Below are positions 1 to 9,418 of a DNA stretch of 64,000 nt, in pieces. The notes beneath the pieces were generated by a model that ran no database searches, was not told where the DNA came from, and worked only from the letters and a program-made list of their open reading frames with translations. Origin of the DNA: Volvox africanus (taxonomy: Eukaryota > Chlorophyta > Chlorophyceae > Chlamydomonadales > Volvocaceae). Position numbers and translations under genes: made by a program. Location of the stretch: the NCBI GenBank assembly GCA_030268105.1, contig BSDZ01000010.1:3510001-3574000 (forward strand), written 5' to 3'. Each line of letters opens with the position of its first letter. Positions within the stretch are counted from its first letter, which is position 1.

Positions 1-188
1 ATATCCTTGCTAGTTAATGTAATACACATTATCATGTCATAAGTTTTTCTTTCGGAAGTCTAAAGCACACGGCGCGACCCGCTTTCTTACAACTTATGTA
101 GAGCGCACATTGGGGGGCCCCTAGTTGGTCTTTGCGTTCCTTCTCCTCACGCCGCCTCCCCTCCAGTGCCCTCCCCCTCGATGCAGCT
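1..188. repeat. dispersed repeat, perfect second copy at 40625-40812
   Basis: These 188 bases are repeated base for base at 40625-40812, 40.6 kb away in the same orientation. The left end is cut by the window edge, so the true unit may be longer. The right edge here abuts an LTR fragment, while at the other site the sequence continues differently, so 188 is a real junction in at least one copy. The other copy sits inside an intron of the large plus-strand gene, which suggests a mobile sequence. I do not recognise the family. Confidence 0.85.
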
Positions 189-382
189 GAACATTGCCCG
201 CGGGGTTTGACTACCATTCTGTAATCGAAGACTATTGTAAGTTGGATCTTTCCTTGTTGCTGAGTCTTCTGCTGTCATCTTACTCCCATTGAATCGCCTT
301 GCTGTTCGTAAGCATGGGCCACATGTAGCTAACACTCAGAAGTGCAGATTCAGTGCATGATCAAGAAAGGAAGGATACAACA
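189..382 (+). repeat. LTR fragment (3' end) of the chromovirus family
   Basis: This stretch matches the last about 190 bases of the LTRs of copy 2 (10040-10232), including the terminal run AAGGATACAACA, but with clear divergence. The 5' part of the LTR is missing and is replaced by the 188-bp dispersed repeat. The sequence that follows does not resemble the leader found after other LTRs of this family, so it is probably the remnant of a 3' or solo LTR. Confidence 0.7.
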
Positions 383-1077
383 GTTTTCACGTTGTAAATG
401 TGGACGGCACATGCCCAGACTGCCCACCTGCAACCTCCGACGGCAGCCCAGCGACCCGGGGGTCCATCCTTGAGTATAGCTCCTGACGGACCTCCACCAC
501 CTCGAACAGGGCGTCTTGCCATAACAGCACGACGCCCTCCGACAGCCCGGGCACAGGGCCCACCTGACAAGCGTATACAAGCGTACAAGAACCCCAGCAA
601 CGCTTCAGCAACGTATGAAACAGCTATGGTTTCGGACTCATTCCGCCCGACTAATTACGATACGGCTATTGGGGCCCCCCTGCCCTGTCCCCCCTTTCCC
701 CCCCTTCCCCCCCTCTTCCCGTGCTTCCTCCCGAGACACATGACCGTTTCACACGAGTTTTCAGCCGCATGTGACGAATTGTGTGTTTTGTTTTGTCTGT
801 GCCGTACAGCAACGCGTTTACTTGATCCGAACGTCTTCAACGCCGTCACTTGCACACTTGATTTCTGTGTTATCTGCCCGTGCTTTCAACACCCATGACA
901 ACGCCCATAACAGCTCTTCAAATAACACCCTTGTTAAAACATCTGCGCTCCTGCTGCACCTGATTTCGTCCATTCCCTTCCCCTTCACACACCGGTTGCT
1001 CCAGAAACTGGCCCCGAAGAACGACATGTGTTCAAGAGCGACATGTGTTCTAACCAGTACCTTGCAAAGATAGAAAG
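383..1077. other. no gene recognised
   Basis: GC-rich then pyrimidine-rich sequence, including a C-rich tract near 675-720. Open frames exist on both strands but I recognise no domain in them and see no convincing splice or start context. It may belong to copy 0 or to an older insertion. Confidence 0.4.
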
Positions 1078-1387
1078 ATGGAACTATACCTTATAGTTTC
1101 TTCTGGGTATCATTTGCGCACGTGTATACTTCGACGAGAGCAGTAATATGACCCACCAACGCATCTGAAAGCTCGGGTCGACGTAGCCTTAGTAGCTCGG
1201 TCTATTTGATGTTCAAATATCGGACGACCAATACCGTGTGTGAAAGTGATGGGATTCCTTCTGCGATCTCAATACCTCGCTGGCAGCAAATGTATGATTA
1301 GTGTTGAAGGACAATATCGATGCTAATGGTTTGGAAATAAGATCGTTCAATACAGGTTTTCCGGCAGAGTTGTCTTGTGATGCCCTT
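1078..1387 (-). mobile_element. copy 0 chromovirus: leader remnant left of copy 1
   Basis: Read on the minus strand this segment aligns, with obvious divergence, to the untranslated leader of copy 2 (about 10320-10620). It is continuous with 8846-8933 once copy 1 is removed, the bases CCCTT being duplicated at the break. It is therefore the leader of an older, minus-oriented element that received copy 1. The Gag region expected further left is not recognisable. Confidence 0.65.
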
Positions 1388-2190
1388 TGTTGTATCCTTC
1401 CTTCTTCAACCATGCACTGAATCTGCACGTCTGGATGTTAGCTAAGTGCACACCAAGCTTACGAACAGCAAGGTGATTCAATGCGAGTAGTGGACAGCAG
1501 AAGACTCAACAATAAGGAAAGATTCAACTTACAATGTTCTTCAATTGCAAATTAGTAGTCTGCCGTCAGACCCCGCGGGCAATGTTCATCACTCAGCTGC
1601 AGATGAGATGCTAGAATAGCTCAGGCCGAATATAAATGAGTATATCGTATGCATGCAAATTAGATAGAGTTAAGTACACGGGTACTTAGTCCAAAGTAGC
1701 ATCGAGCCGACGTCGGTCTCTAGGTGGCTGTCCTCGCACCTATCACGTCGTGATACGGATGCACAGTACAGGTCTCACTGGATTCCGATCTCAAGTGTGA
1801 GTACCTTCGTAGCACTGTTCTAAATATCGTGTCATCCGTGATATTAATGGATGCAACGCATGCAACATGCGAAGGTCCGAATATCGGTATTCGGTTGCCG
1901 ACCCAACCATCGCGATTGTCGCCTTCTCGCATACGCGTATGGTTTATGATGTAAATGAGGTAATAATATTTAAAGTATTATTACGTGATATAAAATGTCA
2001 ATGGATAGATCGTGCATTAATTATCAAACATGTTGACCGACAGCGCGATATTGTAGATGATAATTCGACATGCCTGATTAGCTAGATATACTCAAATATA
2101 TCATGCTAATATAATCATATCATGCTTCATAATGCTCGAATGCATTGCAGCCTATTTCGGTGCAAACGGTGATCGAATCGGCGTACAACA
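1388..2190 (-). repeat. copy 1 3' LTR
   Basis: About 803 bases, bounded by TGTTGTATCC and GGCGTACAACA. It matches 8037-8845 almost throughout; the differences I see are a few substitutions and an 11-base indel near 2026. Confidence 0.92.
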
Positions 2191-2249
2191 AATATCCCCC
2201 CTCCCGTATGCAGTGTCCTCGCTGCATCGAACAGCATCGACTGCAGAGA

Positions 2250-2726
2250 TCATTGGGTCTGTGTGGCACTTAGACGAGCTTCCTCCAATAGGGGCTTCAT
2301 TTCTGGCGAGAAATTACGCGTCGGCTCCCAAGAGTTATGCTCGCTAGGATAACCAGTCCACTTGACCAGATATTCGTGCACTTTCCACTTTCGTCGTTGT
2401 TGACCTATGAGGCAAACCCGATAATCCAGTATCCGCTCCACATCATACACCTTTTGCTTGCCTGCGAACCAGGTCTCAGGACCGGGGTCCATTACTGCAG
2501 GGGCATCAGTGTTGTTTGTAATGGGCTCCGTGCCGCGATAAGGACGGATGAGGGAGATATGAAATGTGGGATGAATATTCATGTCGGAGGGTAGGGATAG
2601 CTCCACAGCTACATTCCCTACCATGCGAACAACGGGATATGGGCCAATCCAGCGAGGTAGCAATTTACGGGAACCGTCGGCGAGCGAACAGAAATTCTTA
2701 GTGCTCAATAACACCATCTGTCCCAC
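2250..2726 (-). CDS. copy 1 integrase C-terminus with chromodomain
   Basis: The 158-codon frame begins in the integrase C-terminal SH3-like region (SRKLLPRWIGPYPVVRM, then LSLPSDMNIHPTFHISLIRP). It ends in a chromodomain (YDVERILDYRV ... HEYLVKWTGYPSEHNSWEP) with the aromatic residues expected in methyl-lysine-binding chromodomains. This places the element among chromoviruses, whose integrases are known to be steered to heterochromatin. A stop at about 2742 separates it from the upstream integrase core; copy 2 has an arginine codon at that point. Confidence 0.9.
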   Translation of the reverse strand: MGQMVLLSTKNFCSLADGSRKLLPRWIGPYPVVRMVGNVAVELSLPSDMNIHPTFHISLIRPYRGTEPITNNTDAPAVMDPGPETWFAGKQKVYDVERILDYRVCLIGQQRRKWKVHEYLVKWTGYPSEHNSWEPTRNFSPEMKPLLEEARLSATQTQ

Positions 2727-2741
2727 CGAAAATGTTACGTC

Positions 2742-3188
2742 TCATTTGGATTTATTATAGTAGTCCGTTGTCCATTGTTGTGCCATGTCCAAGCATGCCT
2801 TCGTGTCTGTCATGCGGGATAAGAACGACTTGGCAAAGGTTTTAGCCGCCGGGATATTTATCTCCAACTCTCGCCACACGGGTAGCGCAGGATGGAATCC
2901 ATAATTCAGAAAGAAGGGGCTTTGACCTGTTGAGCAGTTAACAGCGTTGTTAAGTGCAAATCCTGCCGAAGTCAGAAATGTATCCCAAACAGAGGGTGTG
3001 CGTCCCGTGAAATTCCTCAACATATCGCCCAACGTGCGATTTGTGCGTTCGGTTTGCCCATCGGATTGTGGATGATATGCTGTGCTCAAATGAACACGCA
3101 TGCCGACGAGTTGACATAGCACTTCCCAAAACTTAGACGTGAATTGACCACCGCGATCGGATATCACATTTTTAGGAACGCCATGCAA
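2742..3188 (-). CDS. copy 1 integrase core (second half)
   Basis: This carries the second and third catalytic positions of a DDE integrase: VISDRGGQFTSKFW with the aspartate, and LSTAYHPQSDGQTERTNR with the glutamate. It is cut from the upstream pol frame by a TGA at about 3187 where copy 2 has CGA (arginine), and from the chromodomain part by another TGA. Both look like nonsense mutations in an otherwise readable protein. Confidence 0.88.
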   Translation of the reverse strand: MHGVPKNVISDRGGQFTSKFWEVLCQLVGMRVHLSTAYHPQSDGQTERTNRTLGDMLRNFTGRTPSVWDTFLTSAGFALNNAVNCSTGQSPFFLNYGFHPALPVWRELEINIPAAKTFAKSFLSRMTDTKACLDMAQQWTTDYYNKSK

Positions 3189-4895
3189 TCAGACCATGTT
3201 ATCGAAAAATAATTGTGCTGTTTGCTCAGTGGTGCAAGACGAGGTGCAGGGGGCTAAGTGAACCATCTTGGTCAAACGATCGACCATAACGAACACCGAG
3301 TCGTATCCCCCCTCAGTTTTGGGCAGCGCGACTACGAAGTCCATAGAAACACTTTCCCAAGGGGCATCTGGTATAGGTAAAGGTTGTAGTAAACCCTGGC
3401 CCTTACCAGATAGTGCTTTGTTGCGCTGACATAAACTGCACCTTTGCACGAAGTTTTCCGCATCCTTTACCACGCGCGGCCACCAGAACGAGTGTCGTAC
3501 TAGCTCTGCCAATCCCGTACTTCCAGGATGTCCTGCTAATGGGTCCTCGTGGAACCGAGCAAGAATATCGTAGCGCAAAGCATCATCGTTTGGCACGACG
3601 ATTTGTGTGATCGAGCCATCCATCCGCAGCCACAAATCGTTGCGCTTGTGCAAATGCTCCACATTTCTTGGAGAAGCAAACCATGGGTCCACTTCATACG
3701 CCATCTTTAGTCGCTGCGCAAGGTCCGCTGCTATCGGCACCTCCTGGCTGCGTGAACGGGTAACGGGTGCTGCTAGAATTGCAGCGTGTAATGATGGGTG
3801 GCGACTGAGGGCGTCAGCAATATTAATTCTGCCGGCGATATACTCCCATGTACAGTCGAAACGAGATAGATACTCCATCCACCGGGCTTGTCGTCGGTTA
3901 AGCGTGGGGACACTCTGTAAGAATGTCAGCGGTTTGTGATCGGTCTTCAATGTAAAAGGGCGGCCTTCAAGGTAGCAGCGCCATTCCTTCAAAGCATGTA
4001 GAACTGCCAACAGTTCCTGCTCTCCGGTCGTATATTGGGTTTCTGCGCCCGAGAATTTCTTACTTGTGAAGGCGATTGGTCGTCCTTCCTGCAACAATAC
4101 AGCGCCGCTTCCATGCAAGGAAGCATCCGACACAACTTCAACACGAAACGGCAACGAGTAATCAGGGAAAGAAAGTGTAACGTTGTCGGCGACGATTCGC
4201 TTGAGCTCTTCGAATGCCTGCTGACACGCAGGTGTCCAGGCCTCTAGCGACGCGAAACCTCCTTTCCTCGTCAGATTTGTAAGCGGGGCCGCAAGGATAG
4301 AGTATTTATTAATAAACTTACGGAAGTAGTTGGTCAAACCTAAGAACTGGCGTAGTTCGGTGAGGTTCTGAGGTGCGGGCCATTCGCGAACCACAGCTAC
4401 CTTCCGTGGGTCCATCCTTATTCCAGTGGCCGACACGATGTGGCCCAAATACTCCACCTGAGGCTGCGCCCAAAAACACTTGGCGCGTTTAGCAAACAAT
4501 TGCTCCCGCTTCATCACCTCAAGCACGAGCTCGAGATGCTTCAGGTGCTCCTCGCGCGTTTTGGAATATTTCAAAATATCGTCGAAATAACAGATGATGA
4601 ACCTGTCGATATACGGTCTGAACATGCGATCCATCACTGCTTGAAATGTGGCGGGCGCATTAGTAAGTCCAAAGGACAAGGCCGTGTACTCGAAGTGACC
4701 AAAGGGGGTTCGGAAAGCGGTTTTCAGAATATCAGAAGCAGCAATGCATATCTGATTATACCCTTGTTGAAGGTCAATCGAGGAAAAATAAGCTGAGCCT
4801 TTCAGCTTATCGAGCAGGTCATCAACGCGCGGCAAAGGGTAGCGATTTTTAATCGTGGTTGCATTCAAGCCCCGATAATCAATGCACATGCGCAA
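3189..4895 (-). CDS. copy 1 pol: RT, RNase H and N-terminal integrase
   Basis: 568 codons of pol. RT motifs run from MRMCIDYRGLN through SIDLQQGYNQI and SFGLTNAPATFQ to the catalytic box CYFDDILKYS; copies 2 and 3 have YLDD here. RNase H follows with SDASLHGSGAVL, EQELLAVLHALKEW and TDHKPLTFL. The integrase zinc finger shows the HHCC pattern (HEDPLAGHPG ... CSLCQRN), then the first catalytic aspartate in SMDFVVALPKTEGGYD. The frame ends at a TGA replacing CGA. The upstream stop at about 4897 separates it from the RT start. Confidence 0.92.
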   Translation of the reverse strand: MRMCIDYRGLNATTIKNRYPLPRVDDLLDKLKGSAYFSSIDLQQGYNQICIAASDILKTAFRTPFGHFEYTALSFGLTNAPATFQAVMDRMFRPYIDRFIICYFDDILKYSKTREEHLKHLELVLEVMKREQLFAKRAKCFWAQPQVEYLGHIVSATGIRMDPRKVAVVREWPAPQNLTELRQFLGLTNYFRKFINKYSILAAPLTNLTRKGGFASLEAWTPACQQAFEELKRIVADNVTLSFPDYSLPFRVEVVSDASLHGSGAVLLQEGRPIAFTSKKFSGAETQYTTGEQELLAVLHALKEWRCYLEGRPFTLKTDHKPLTFLQSVPTLNRRQARWMEYLSRFDCTWEYIAGRINIADALSRHPSLHAAILAAPVTRSRSQEVPIAADLAQRLKMAYEVDPWFASPRNVEHLHKRNDLWLRMDGSITQIVVPNDDALRYDILARFHEDPLAGHPGSTGLAELVRHSFWWPRVVKDAENFVQRCSLCQRNKALSGKGQGLLQPLPIPDAPWESVSMDFVVALPKTEGGYDSVFVMVDRLTKMVHLAPCTSSCTTEQTAQLFFDNMV

Positions 4896-4904
4896 CGTCC
4901 CATC

Positions 4905-5246
4905 CTAACGTCCCATACCGACAAACAACATCGGCGCAGAATATGGCGATGTGCTGGGCCGAATCATACCCTTTGCGAGCAGATCCCCCACTTGCCGCTT
5001 CACTTCATCCAGCTCTAACGGGCTTAACCTGTACATAGGTCGTGAAACGGGTTGTGCTCCGGGCACAAGAGGGATCGTATGGTCAACAGATCGCATAGGT
5101 GGGAGCCCTGGGATGTCGCCAAAGACATCAGCATATTTATGCAGGAGGGCTTCGACCTCATGATCCTTCACAGTGGACTGCGCGGTGGTAGCATTCGATT
5201 GCACCCATGGCCTCACAAGCAACACATGGGCGCCTTTCTGTATCAT
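4905..5246 (-). CDS. copy 1 RT N-terminal part
   Basis: 113 codons covering the start of RT: the linker VDHTIPLVPGAQPVSRPMYR and the finger segment MIRPSTSPYSAPMLFVG. An in-frame stop right after LFVG, where copies 2 and 3 read KKDGTLRM, breaks continuity with the main RT frame. Confidence 0.85.
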   Translation of the reverse strand: MIQKGAHVLLVRPWVQSNATTAQSTVKDHEVEALLHKYADVFGDIPGLPPMRSVDHTIPLVPGAQPVSRPMYRLSPLELDEVKRQVGDLLAKGMIRPSTSPYSAPMLFVGMGR

Positions 5247-5426
5247 CCGATCGGTTTCTTTGCGCCCAATTAGCTTGGGTTCTTGATTTCAGCGGATGAT
5301 CGCCGCTAAAGCGAAATTAACTTCAGGCTCCGCAACAGTTCCGCCCTCCTCTGGTGTGACATCTTGGTACGACAGGAAAGGTACCTTAGTCGATAGGTTC
5401 CCTTTGCACAAACTAAGTGTGGTGGA

Positions 5427-5702
5427 CTACATATCTATGCGTGCGCGGTACTGTTGTAATGTCGCGGCACCCAGAATATACTGTGCCGTCTCCGAGAGAC
5501 CTTGTAGCACATACGGTTGGGCCCTAACACGCAGAGGGCCTATAGATAGGCTCAGGGTGATCCTGCCCACGATGGGATGCTTACCTCCATCAGCGAGGGT
5601 AACCTGTGTACAATCAGACAACTGAGGGGTCAACCCCAATGCGTTCACCTCCTTTGCCGAGATGAAGTCGTCACTGGCGCCGGTATCCACGAGCGCCTTC
5701 AT
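5427..5702 (-). CDS. copy 1 aspartic protease
   Basis: A retropepsin-like domain. The active-site motif is VDTGASDDFISAKEV near the start, followed by the flap region VTLADGGKHPIVGRI and the C-terminal YILGAATLQQY motif. It lies between the Gag-like part and RT, as in Ty3/Gypsy elements. The upstream frame (5836-6354) is out of register because of the 100-bp duplication. Confidence 0.85.
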   Translation of the reverse strand: MKALVDTGASDDFISAKEVNALGLTPQLSDCTQVTLADGGKHPIVGRITLSLSIGPLRVRAQPYVLQGLSETAQYILGAATLQQYRARIDM

Positions 5703-5763
5703 TTGTCGACCTCCGAGGCCAATTTCGATGATAGGGACACGATTTCCTGTCGGAGTCGACTCC

Positions 5764-5963
5764 GCAGAAAGTAGAAGTGACCCTATAGCAGGCTCGAACC
5801 TGATAGAATCTAAAAGAGGGGCCTCAAACCAAACTTCAGCAGCATAAGAAAGTTTGGGTAAGGGCAGAAAGTAGAAGTGACCCTATAGCAGGCTCGAACC
5901 TGATAGAATCTAAAAGAGGGGCCTCAAACCAAACTTCAGCAGCATAAGAAAGTTTGGGTAAGG
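5764..5963. repeat. 100-bp perfect tandem duplication inside copy 1
   Basis: The unit 5764-5863 is followed directly by the same 100 bases at 5864-5963. Copies 2 and 3 have a single unit at this place. As 100 is not a multiple of three, it shifts the frame between the Gag-protease linker and the protease. Confidence 0.95.
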
Positions 5964-6354
5964 GCGTCGGCTTTCCCGTCACATCCACACCATTGAACAA
6001 AGCGGTGTCCGACTTGAATCGGAGGACACATTGCATACCTTCCAACAGCGACGCGACCTTGCGTTGACTATAGGAGGGAATTAGTATGCAAGCTGCAGTG
6101 TCCGGATTTTGACGGCGGTATCTCTTGTACCTGGCGAGTTGTTCGCATAACTCGCGAAAAGACGAAGGGATAAATAAGGTAACGTGACCGGATAAATCGA
6201 GGGAAGAAAGAGGACATCGTGGTGCAAACAAGTTACACAGCGAGTCAAAATGATTTAGTCCCGTGTGTCCGTCGAGCGAGAAGTGTTGCCCGATAGCGCG
6301 CTCGATTTGTCCAAAAACGGAAGGTATAAGAGACTTCACAGCCGGACGCAACAA
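5836..6354 (-). CDS. copy 1 linker region between Gag and protease
   Basis: 172 codons matching the same part of copy 3 (about 21590-21940) and copy 2 (about 12140-12440): GHVTLFIPSSFRELCEQLA, then YRRQNPDTAACILIPSYSQR and GMQCVLRFKSDTALFNG. The function is not recognised. The last residues are out of frame because the frame runs into the 100-bp duplication. Confidence 0.6.
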   Translation of the reverse strand: MLRPAVKSLIPSVFGQIERAIGQHFSLDGHTGLNHFDSLCNLFAPRCPLSSLDLSGHVTLFIPSSFRELCEQLARYKRYRRQNPDTAACILIPSYSQRKVASLLEGMQCVLRFKSDTALFNGVDVTGKPTPLPKLSYAAEVWFEAPLLDSIRFEPAIGSLLLSALTQTFLCC

Positions 6355-6423
6355 TGGCCAGCGGCCACATTCACTTCCTTCAATCCCGGGAGGAGTCCCT
6401 TCCTCCGCATCCCGGGCAACTTC

Positions 6424-6657
6424 CTAAGTCGTCTTAGGCACGAATGGCGGTAACAAAGGACACTCACGAGTAGGGTGCTCTCCCGCACACCTCAAGCAGA
6501 GATTAGCGAACTTCCGACGATCAAACTCTGAACGCCGGCACTCCCACTTTTGCATATACGGATCGTCCGTCCGGGGGTTTTTAACACTAGGAGTCGTGTT
6601 CTGCATGGCAGCTACAGTCGGCGTGCTCCCTCGTCGCTTCCCTTTCGCGTGGCCCAA
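6424..6657 (-). CDS. copy 1 nucleocapsid zinc-knuckle fragment
   Basis: A basic 77-codon frame with one zinc knuckle, CLRCAGEHPTRECP. The spacing is CX2CX3HX4C, one residue short of the usual CX2CX4HX4C that copy 3 keeps. It is the nucleocapsid end of Gag, separated from the capsid part by a frameshift. Confidence 0.7.
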   Translation of the reverse strand: MGHAKGKRRGSTPTVAAMQNTTPSVKNPRTDDPYMQKWECRRSEFDRRKFANLCLRCAGEHPTRECPLLPPFVPKTT

Positions 6658-6813
6658 GCTTGGCCCAGCTCCTGCAGACCCACGGTTACTTGGGCTTTGA
6701 CGTCCGCGAGCGTCATACCGTCTTTCCTTTCAAACGGTATTTGCAGCCATCACAGGACGTGGGCGATCAGGACCCTGGTCCTTCAGTGTCGACTCCGAAG
6801 GCAGTTCCTGCGC

Positions 6814-7662
6814 TCACATTGCGTGAACGCGAGGATTAAGTTGCTTAGCATCTTTACCGGCCAGATTCTGAACCTCTGCACCTCTAGCAAAAGTTACTAA
6901 GGCATGGTAAGACTGGAACGGAACCCTGTTGAGGTCAGTGGCGCACCATCGCGCAAGGGATTCGGTAAGACCGCGGTGAAACCAAAAGATGCGATCTTCC
7001 TCAGGAAAGTTAATAATAGGAGTTATCAGTGCCTCAAAGCGCGACTGATAAGCAGGAACGGTTTCGTGCGGACGCATATGGTATGTACCTTGCACCAGCG
7101 TCTTATGGGGTTCGTTGCTACGTGAGCGAACTTCGGTGGCAAAACGAGCGAGAAGAGCATCGATCAGGTTTTCAAACGTATATTTAACCCTAGCAGTTGT
7201 CCACTCATCATACCAATCCTTTGCAGCACCCTCAAGGGTATTCCCAACGAACAGGCATTTAATGGAGTCGCATCCCCTGCCGTGCACCGCTTGCAGATAC
7301 TGCCTAGCGTCACGAACATAGGCCCGCGTCCTATCCGTGACACTATGTCCTGAATTCTTTGCTTTATCGTCAGCGGATATGTTAAGCTTAGGCACGGGGA
7401 TAGTCAACTTCATTACCTCCGGTATTCCGATGGGTTCTTGAACCGCGGGTGTTACCGGAGCCCGTTGCACTCCAGCTCCTTCGCTCGTTGTAGCCGCTGC
7501 CGACAGTGGTACAATCAAGAGCGAAGGGGTCTGGAGGACAATAGGATCTGGCATAAGACGAGTCCCAACCGTGTCAGTATCCACGAAAGTAGTTCTAGCA
7601 GTGAGGCCACCGTCAGGCTGACTGGCAGTGCCCAGATAAGAACTATCTTTGCGTCCCGACAT
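6814..7662 (-). CDS. copy 1 Gag (capsid)
   Basis: The methionine at 7662 (MSGRKDSSYLG) is the best start; the frame is open upstream to 7722. The retrotransposon Gag core is visible as RAYVRDARQYLQAV, KCLFVGNTLEGAAKDWYDEW and LVQGTYHMRPHETVPAYQSR. Copy 2 starts at the equivalent place. The C-terminus is frameshifted into the nucleocapsid frame. Confidence 0.82.
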   Translation of the reverse strand: MSGRKDSSYLGTASQPDGGLTARTTFVDTDTVGTRLMPDPIVLQTPSLLIVPLSAAATTSEGAGVQRAPVTPAVQEPIGIPEVMKLTIPVPKLNISADDKAKNSGHSVTDRTRAYVRDARQYLQAVHGRGCDSIKCLFVGNTLEGAAKDWYDEWTTARVKYTFENLIDALLARFATEVRSRSNEPHKTLVQGTYHMRPHETVPAYQSRFEALITPIINFPEEDRIFWFHRGLTESLARWCATDLNRVPFQSYHALVTFARGAEVQNLAGKDAKQLNPRVHAM

Positions 7663-8036
7663 GGGGCACGAACTTATACTTATAAACAGGAATTTACTAA
7701 AGACCTGTGAACAAGCTAACACAAAAGGAATTTTTGACTACTCGCGTACCGACAGAACTCCTGAGTAATTCGAGAAGGAAGGCGAAGTAATCCGTCAGGC
7801 CATCTTTTATCTCGGTGGTTTTCCGAATTAGGGCCTTGATCTGTTCTGTGTTTAGGTGTTGTCCAGCCAACACCGCATCCAGTGTTGGCGCACGTTCACC
7901 TGCAACTCACAGTGCAAGCTCGCAACGAGAATGCAGCAGCTAGCGGTGCGTGTCGTCGTCGCTTGCCATCGCGAGAATCTACTTCCGATGAGGGACAATG
8001 AGGCAGTCGTGAATTTACCCGTCTCGATACCAAATT

Positions 8037-8845
8037 TGTTGTATCCTTCCTTCTTCAACCATGCACTGAATCTGCACGTCTGGATGTTAGTGCACACCAA
8101 GCTTACGAACAGCAAGGTGATTCAATGCGAGTAGTGGACAGCAGAAGACTCAACAATAAGGAAAGATTCAACTTACAATGTTCTTCAATTGCAAATTAGT
8201 AGTCTGCCGTCAGACCCCGCGGGCAATGTTCATCACTCAGCTGCAGATGAGATGCTAGAATAGCTCAGGCCGAATATAAATGAGTATATCGTATGCATGC
8301 AAATTAGATAGAGTTAAGTACACGGGTACTTAGTCCAAAGTAGCATCGAGCCGACGTCGGTCTCTAGGTGGCTGTCCTCGCACCTATCACGTCGTGATAC
8401 GGATGCACAGTACAGGTCTCACTGGATTCCGATCTCAAGTGTGAGTACCTTCGTAGCACTGTTCTAAATATCGTGTCATCCGTGATATTAATGGATGCAA
8501 CGCATGCAACATGCGAAGGTCCGAATATCGGTATTCAGTTGCCGACCCAACCATCGCGATCGTCGCCTTCTCGCATACGCGTATGGTTTATGACGTAAAT
8601 GAGGTAATAATATTTAAAGTATTATTACGTGATATAAAATGTCAATGGATAGATCGTGCATTAATTATCAGCCTCGGGTCAAACATGTTGACCGACAGCG
8701 CGATATCGTAGATGATAATTCGACATGCCTGATTAGCTAGATATACTCAAATATATCATGCTAATATAATCATATCATGCTTCATAATGCTCGAATGCAT
8801 TGTGGCCTATTTCGGTGCAAACGGTGATCGAATCGGCGTACAACA
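8037..8845 (-). repeat. copy 1 5' LTR
   Basis: About 809 bases and nearly identical to 1388-2190, ending in TACAACA at 8845. The primer-binding-site-like sequence lies just below 8037 when read on the minus strand. Confidence 0.92.
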
Positions 8846-8933
8846 CCCTTCGCCGCTGCTCACTCGCGCGAGAACCCACTCTCCAACAATGACAATGAGA
8901 CAGCCGTGAGTCGAACCGTCTCGCTACTAAATT
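8846..8933 (-). mobile_element. copy 0 chromovirus: leader next to its 5' LTR
   Basis: This resembles the leader that precedes the 5' LTR in copy 1 (about 7950-8036) and ends with the primer-binding-site-like sequence next to the LTR at 8934. It begins with CCCTT, the duplicated target of copy 1. Confidence 0.75.
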
Positions 8934-9418
8934 TGTTGTATCCTTCCTCCTTCAATCATGCACTGAATCTGCATGTCTGGATGTTAGCTTCACGTGCATT
9001 GTGCTTACGGACAGCAAGGCGATTCAATGCGAGCAATGTGACAGCGGAAGACTTATCAACAAGGAAAGATTCAACTTACAATGATCTTCGATTACAGAAT
9101 AGAAGTCTGCTGTCAGACCCCGTGGGAAGCGTTCATCATACGGCTGGAAATGATATGCCAAAATAGCTCAGGCCGATAATAGTTGAATAAAGCGTATATA
9201 TGAGAATCGGGTTGAGTTAAGTACGTGGGAACTTAATCCAAAATAGCTTTGAGCCGACTTCGGTCTCTAGGTGGCCGTCCTCGCACCACCGATGTGCAGT
9301 ACAAGTCTCACTGGATTTCGATCTCAAGTGTGAGTACTATTGTAGCACTGTCCTAAATATCACATAACCCGTGATATTAACGGATGCAACGTAAGCAACA
9401 TGCGAAGGTCCGAATATC

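Larger units (their letters stand above)
1388..8845 (-). mobile_element. copy 1: full-length Ty3/Gypsy chromovirus with both LTRs
   Basis: A complete LTR retrotransposon on the minus strand. The LTRs are 1388-2190 and 8037-8845, and the element is flanked by the 5-bp duplication CCCTT (1383-1387 and 8846-8850). Next to the 5' LTR the minus strand reads TGGTATCGAGAC, a likely primer-binding site resembling initiator-tRNA-Met sites. Next to the 3' LTR is a purine tract (GGGAGGGGGGATA, around 2192-2205). The order is Gag, protease, RT, RNase H, integrase, chromodomain. Frameshifts, stops and a 100-bp tandem duplication mean it cannot make an intact polyprotein. It sits inside copy 0. Confidence 0.93.

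Noticed and set aside
398..898. 166-codon plus-strand ORF
   Set aside because: Low-complexity proline/phenylalanine-rich translation of a pyrimidine tract with no domain, in transposon-derived sequence.
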